Source: Spirochaetales bacterium (GTDB lineage Bacteria; Spirochaetota; Spirochaetia; Treponematales; UBA12059). From it: a DNA stretch of 7,049 nt. The notes under the pieces are model-generated. The model did no database searches. It saw only the letters and a program-made list of their open reading frames with translations, and was not told the origin of the DNA. The stretch spans positions 1-7,049 of the forward strand of contig JAFGUM010000424.1 in the NCBI GenBank assembly GCA_016938515.1, read 5' to 3'. Both the position numbers and the translations under genes were made by a program. Positions 5,383 to 7,049 of this stretch are shown piece by piece. Every line of letters starts with the position of its first letter. Within the stretch, counting starts at the first letter, position 1.

Positions 5383-6837
5383 ATGATGCACCGTAGAGCG
5401 GCGGCTTTGGCCGTTGTCGCGTCCATAACAGCGATTCTCCTCTCGTGCGCCAGCGCGCCGCGTTCCACCACCGTAGACGAGCCAGCCAGCTCGTCACCAA
5501 CGCAGACTCCTCTGGTGACGCAGACTCCTCCTGAGCTGAGCGAGGCCGAGAAAGAGCAGATGGCTCTCAGCGCGGTATACAAAGCTGTTGAACGAGGTGA
5601 TTACCCCGCCGCGGAAGCTGGCTTGTCTTCTCTGGTTGCCAGGTATCCTGATAACGCCTCGTATCCCGTGCTGCGCGCCGCGGTGCTCGTGTCGATGCAA
5701 AGGCTGGATGACGCCAGAGCCGTGCTGAACGCCGAGCTGGCAGCCAGGCCGGGCAACACCGAAGCGCTCTACGCGCTCGCCGAGCTCGAACGATTTGCCG
5801 GTGATGCCAAAGCGCATCGCCAGGCCATTGAAGCGCTGCTGGTCATGGATCCGGGCAATCCCGCCGCCCGGGTAGCGATGGGCGACATCCACTACGACAG
5901 CAAGAACTACTCGAAAGCCCAGGCCAGCTACGAAGCGGCTCTCGCCTCATCACCGGATGACGTTGACGCGCTGCTTGGCCTCGCGCGGGTAATGTACCGA
6001 CGGGACGATATGCAGGGGGCACTGGCCGCGCTCAACGGAGCCGTAGCCGCCGCGCCGGACAACCCGCTGGCGTACCTGGATAGAAGCCGCGTCAACTACC
6101 AGCTCGGGCGCTACGCAGACTGTGAGGCAGACCTCGAAGCGGCAATACGCCTGGCTCCGGAATCGGCGTGGAGCTACGTGGAGCGCGGCAGGCTGTACCT
6201 CGATACGGGCAGGTTTGACGAGGCCATGGCCGACTTCTCGGCATCCATACGACTGAACCCGGACTACTTTCTGCCGTACGTCTATCGTGCCGCCATCTAC
6301 GAGGAGACCGGCGACGACGCCGCTGCGCTGACCGACTACAGGATGGCGTCAAAGCTATACCCTGAATACTGGTACACGCTTGAATCCATAGGCGTTCTGG
6401 CGTATCGCATGGGGCTCTGGAAAGAAGCGTACGAATCGTTTGACAGGGCAACCACCTACACCACTGGGCACGGTGAGTACTACGTGGCCGCCGCGCTGTC
6501 GCTGATGCGCTCCGGCGATCTCAAGGCAGCCAGAACCTACGCGGAAAAGAAGCTGCCGCGGATTGACCGGGCCAAGGATCCGCTGCACTGGCTGGCGTTG
6601 CGCCTGGCGTACGACCAGAGCGACATGACCTCTGAGCTGGAAATAAGCATTGGGGCTGAAAAGAGCCTGGATCTCAAGGCTGGCTCGCTGTTCTACCTGG
6701 GCGCGTACTGGGTGGCGCGTGGTAGAACCGAGATGGGCGCGAAGTATATACGCATGTCGTACGATGATGGCCGCGTCGGTACCATAGAGTATCGCATGGC
6801 AGAGGCCGATCTGGCCCGCCTCGAAGCTACTGAATGA
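5383..6837 (+). CDS. TPR-repeat lipoprotein
   Basis: This 484-residue protein is an exported lipoprotein built mainly of tetratricopeptide repeats, which act as protein-binding scaffolds. The N-terminus is a lipoprotein signal peptide: MMHRR, a hydrophobic core, then the lipobox LLSC with C22 as the lipidated residue. A Ser/Thr/Pro-rich linker (about 23-50) follows, containing a small internal duplication, TQTPLVTQTPP, from an 18-base direct repeat at 5500-5530. From about residue 60 to 365 run roughly nine 34-residue TPR units. The clearest are at about 161-194, 229-262, 263-296 and 297-330, with the usual G-Y/A-P pattern (for example LYLDTGRFDEAMADFSASIR). The rest is helical. Two ATGs are adjacent; GGAG at 5373-5376 is 6 bases from the first and 9 from the second, so either could be used with no effect on the mature protein. 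The TraB-family gene starts 21 bases downstream. The binding partner is unknown; the divergently encoded 601-residue protein is a candidate. Confidence 0.92.
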   Translation: MMHRRAAALAVVASITAILLSCASAPRSTTVDEPASSSPTQTPLVTQTPPELSEAEKEQMALSAVYKAVERGDYPAAEAGLSSLVARYPDNASYPVLRAAVLVSMQRLDDARAVLNAELAARPGNTEALYALAELERFAGDAKAHRQAIEALLVMDPGNPAARVAMGDIHYDSKNYSKAQASYEAALASSPDDVDALLGLARVMYRRDDMQGALAALNGAVAAAPDNPLAYLDRSRVNYQLGRYADCEADLEAAIRLAPESAWSYVERGRLYLDTGRFDEAMADFSASIRLNPDYFLPYVYRAAIYEETGDDAAALTDYRMASKLYPEYWYTLESIGVLAYRMGLWKEAYESFDRATTYTTGHGEYYVAAALSLMRSGDLKAARTYAEKKLPRIDRAKDPLHWLALRLAYDQSDMTSELEISIGAEKSLDLKAGSLFYLGAYWVARGRTEMGAKYIRMSYDDGRVGTIEYRMAEADLARLEATE

Positions 6838-6858
6838 TCAATCCCGAACGGAGTGTGC

Positions 6859-7049
6859 ATGTCTGATACCCTGAATACGCTGGAACTGGCTGGTCGCCGG
6901 ATAGTGCTCGTAGGAACCGCCCACGTCTCGGCAGAGAGCGTACACGAGGTCGCCACGGTCGTAACAGCCGAGGCTCCCGACGCTGTATGCGTCGAGCTGG
7001 ACGAGGCGCGCTGGCGATCGATGAACGCTCCGGATGCGTGGGAAAAAAC
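6859..7049 (+). CDS. TraB/PrgY-family protein, N-terminal fragment (cut by window end)
   Basis: The first 63 codons of a gene run off the right edge. The ATG at 6859 has GGAG (6850-6853) 5 bases upstream. The fragment carries the start of the TraB/PrgY (pheromone shutdown) family: a hydrophobic strand RRIVLVG, the motif GTAHVS (19-24), and APDAVCVELDEAR (39-51). GTAHVS and VELDxxR supply conserved residues of this fold, which is distantly related to metal-dependent Tiki/EreA/ChaN-type proteins. Enterococcal TraB/PrgY blocks sex-pheromone production, but the many chromosomal homologues in other bacteria have no settled function, and pheromone control should not be assumed here. Full-length members usually also have C-terminal membrane segments, which lie outside the window. 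With only 21 bases after the TPR lipoprotein stop, it is probably co-transcribed with that gene. Confidence 0.85.
   Translation, partial: MSDTLNTLELAGRRIVLVGTAHVSAESVHEVATVVTAEAPDAVCVELDEARWRSMNAPDAWEK

Overview
The window holds six complete or nearly complete protein genes and the first 63 codons of a seventh. They fall into two divergent blocks around a 108-base intergenic region (5275-5382). The DNA looks moderately GC-rich and tightly packed. I see no tRNA, rRNA, CRISPR array, insertion sequence or phage gene. The organism is a bacterium. My best guess is a GC-richer spirochaete (Spirochaetales/Treponema-like), based on the GAF-GGDEF protein with its unusual DMMTKLRMKHYF helix, the TPR lipoprotein and the TraB-family gene. 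This is an impression from protein character, not a proven placement.

Minus strand, read right to left from 3401 to 42, is a compact probable operon: GAF-GGDEF diguanylate cyclase (GTG start), a small free-standing [2Fe-2S] ferredoxin, a GH13 alpha-glucosidase, and a FlK-like hotdog thioesterase. The junctions are a one-base TGATG overlap, a 17-base overlap and a 15-base gap, so the first three genes are probably translationally coupled. Beyond the last stop, at the window edge, an 18-bp tandem repeat with internal dyads is in phase with the thioesterase reading frame. The thioesterase stop codon lies inside a degenerate copy of the unit.

Upstream on the minus strand (5274-3469) is a 601-residue exported or membrane-anchored protein that I cannot assign to a family. 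Its start has no ribosome binding site, but a good -10 element lies 9 bases before the ATG, which suggests a leaderless message.

Plus strand, 5383-6837, encodes a TPR-repeat lipoprotein. It is followed 21 bases later by a TraB/PrgY-family protein cut off by the window end. The two divergent promoters are back to back, with their -35 elements 6 bp apart around a TTGCGCAA palindrome.

The most interesting idea here is that the ferredoxin could be a redox input or partner for the diguanylate cyclase encoded immediately upstream. Its cysteine pattern and C-terminal RLACQ block resemble the [2Fe-2S] domains fused to class III nucleotide cyclases. Everything else looks like ordinary chromosomal genes.
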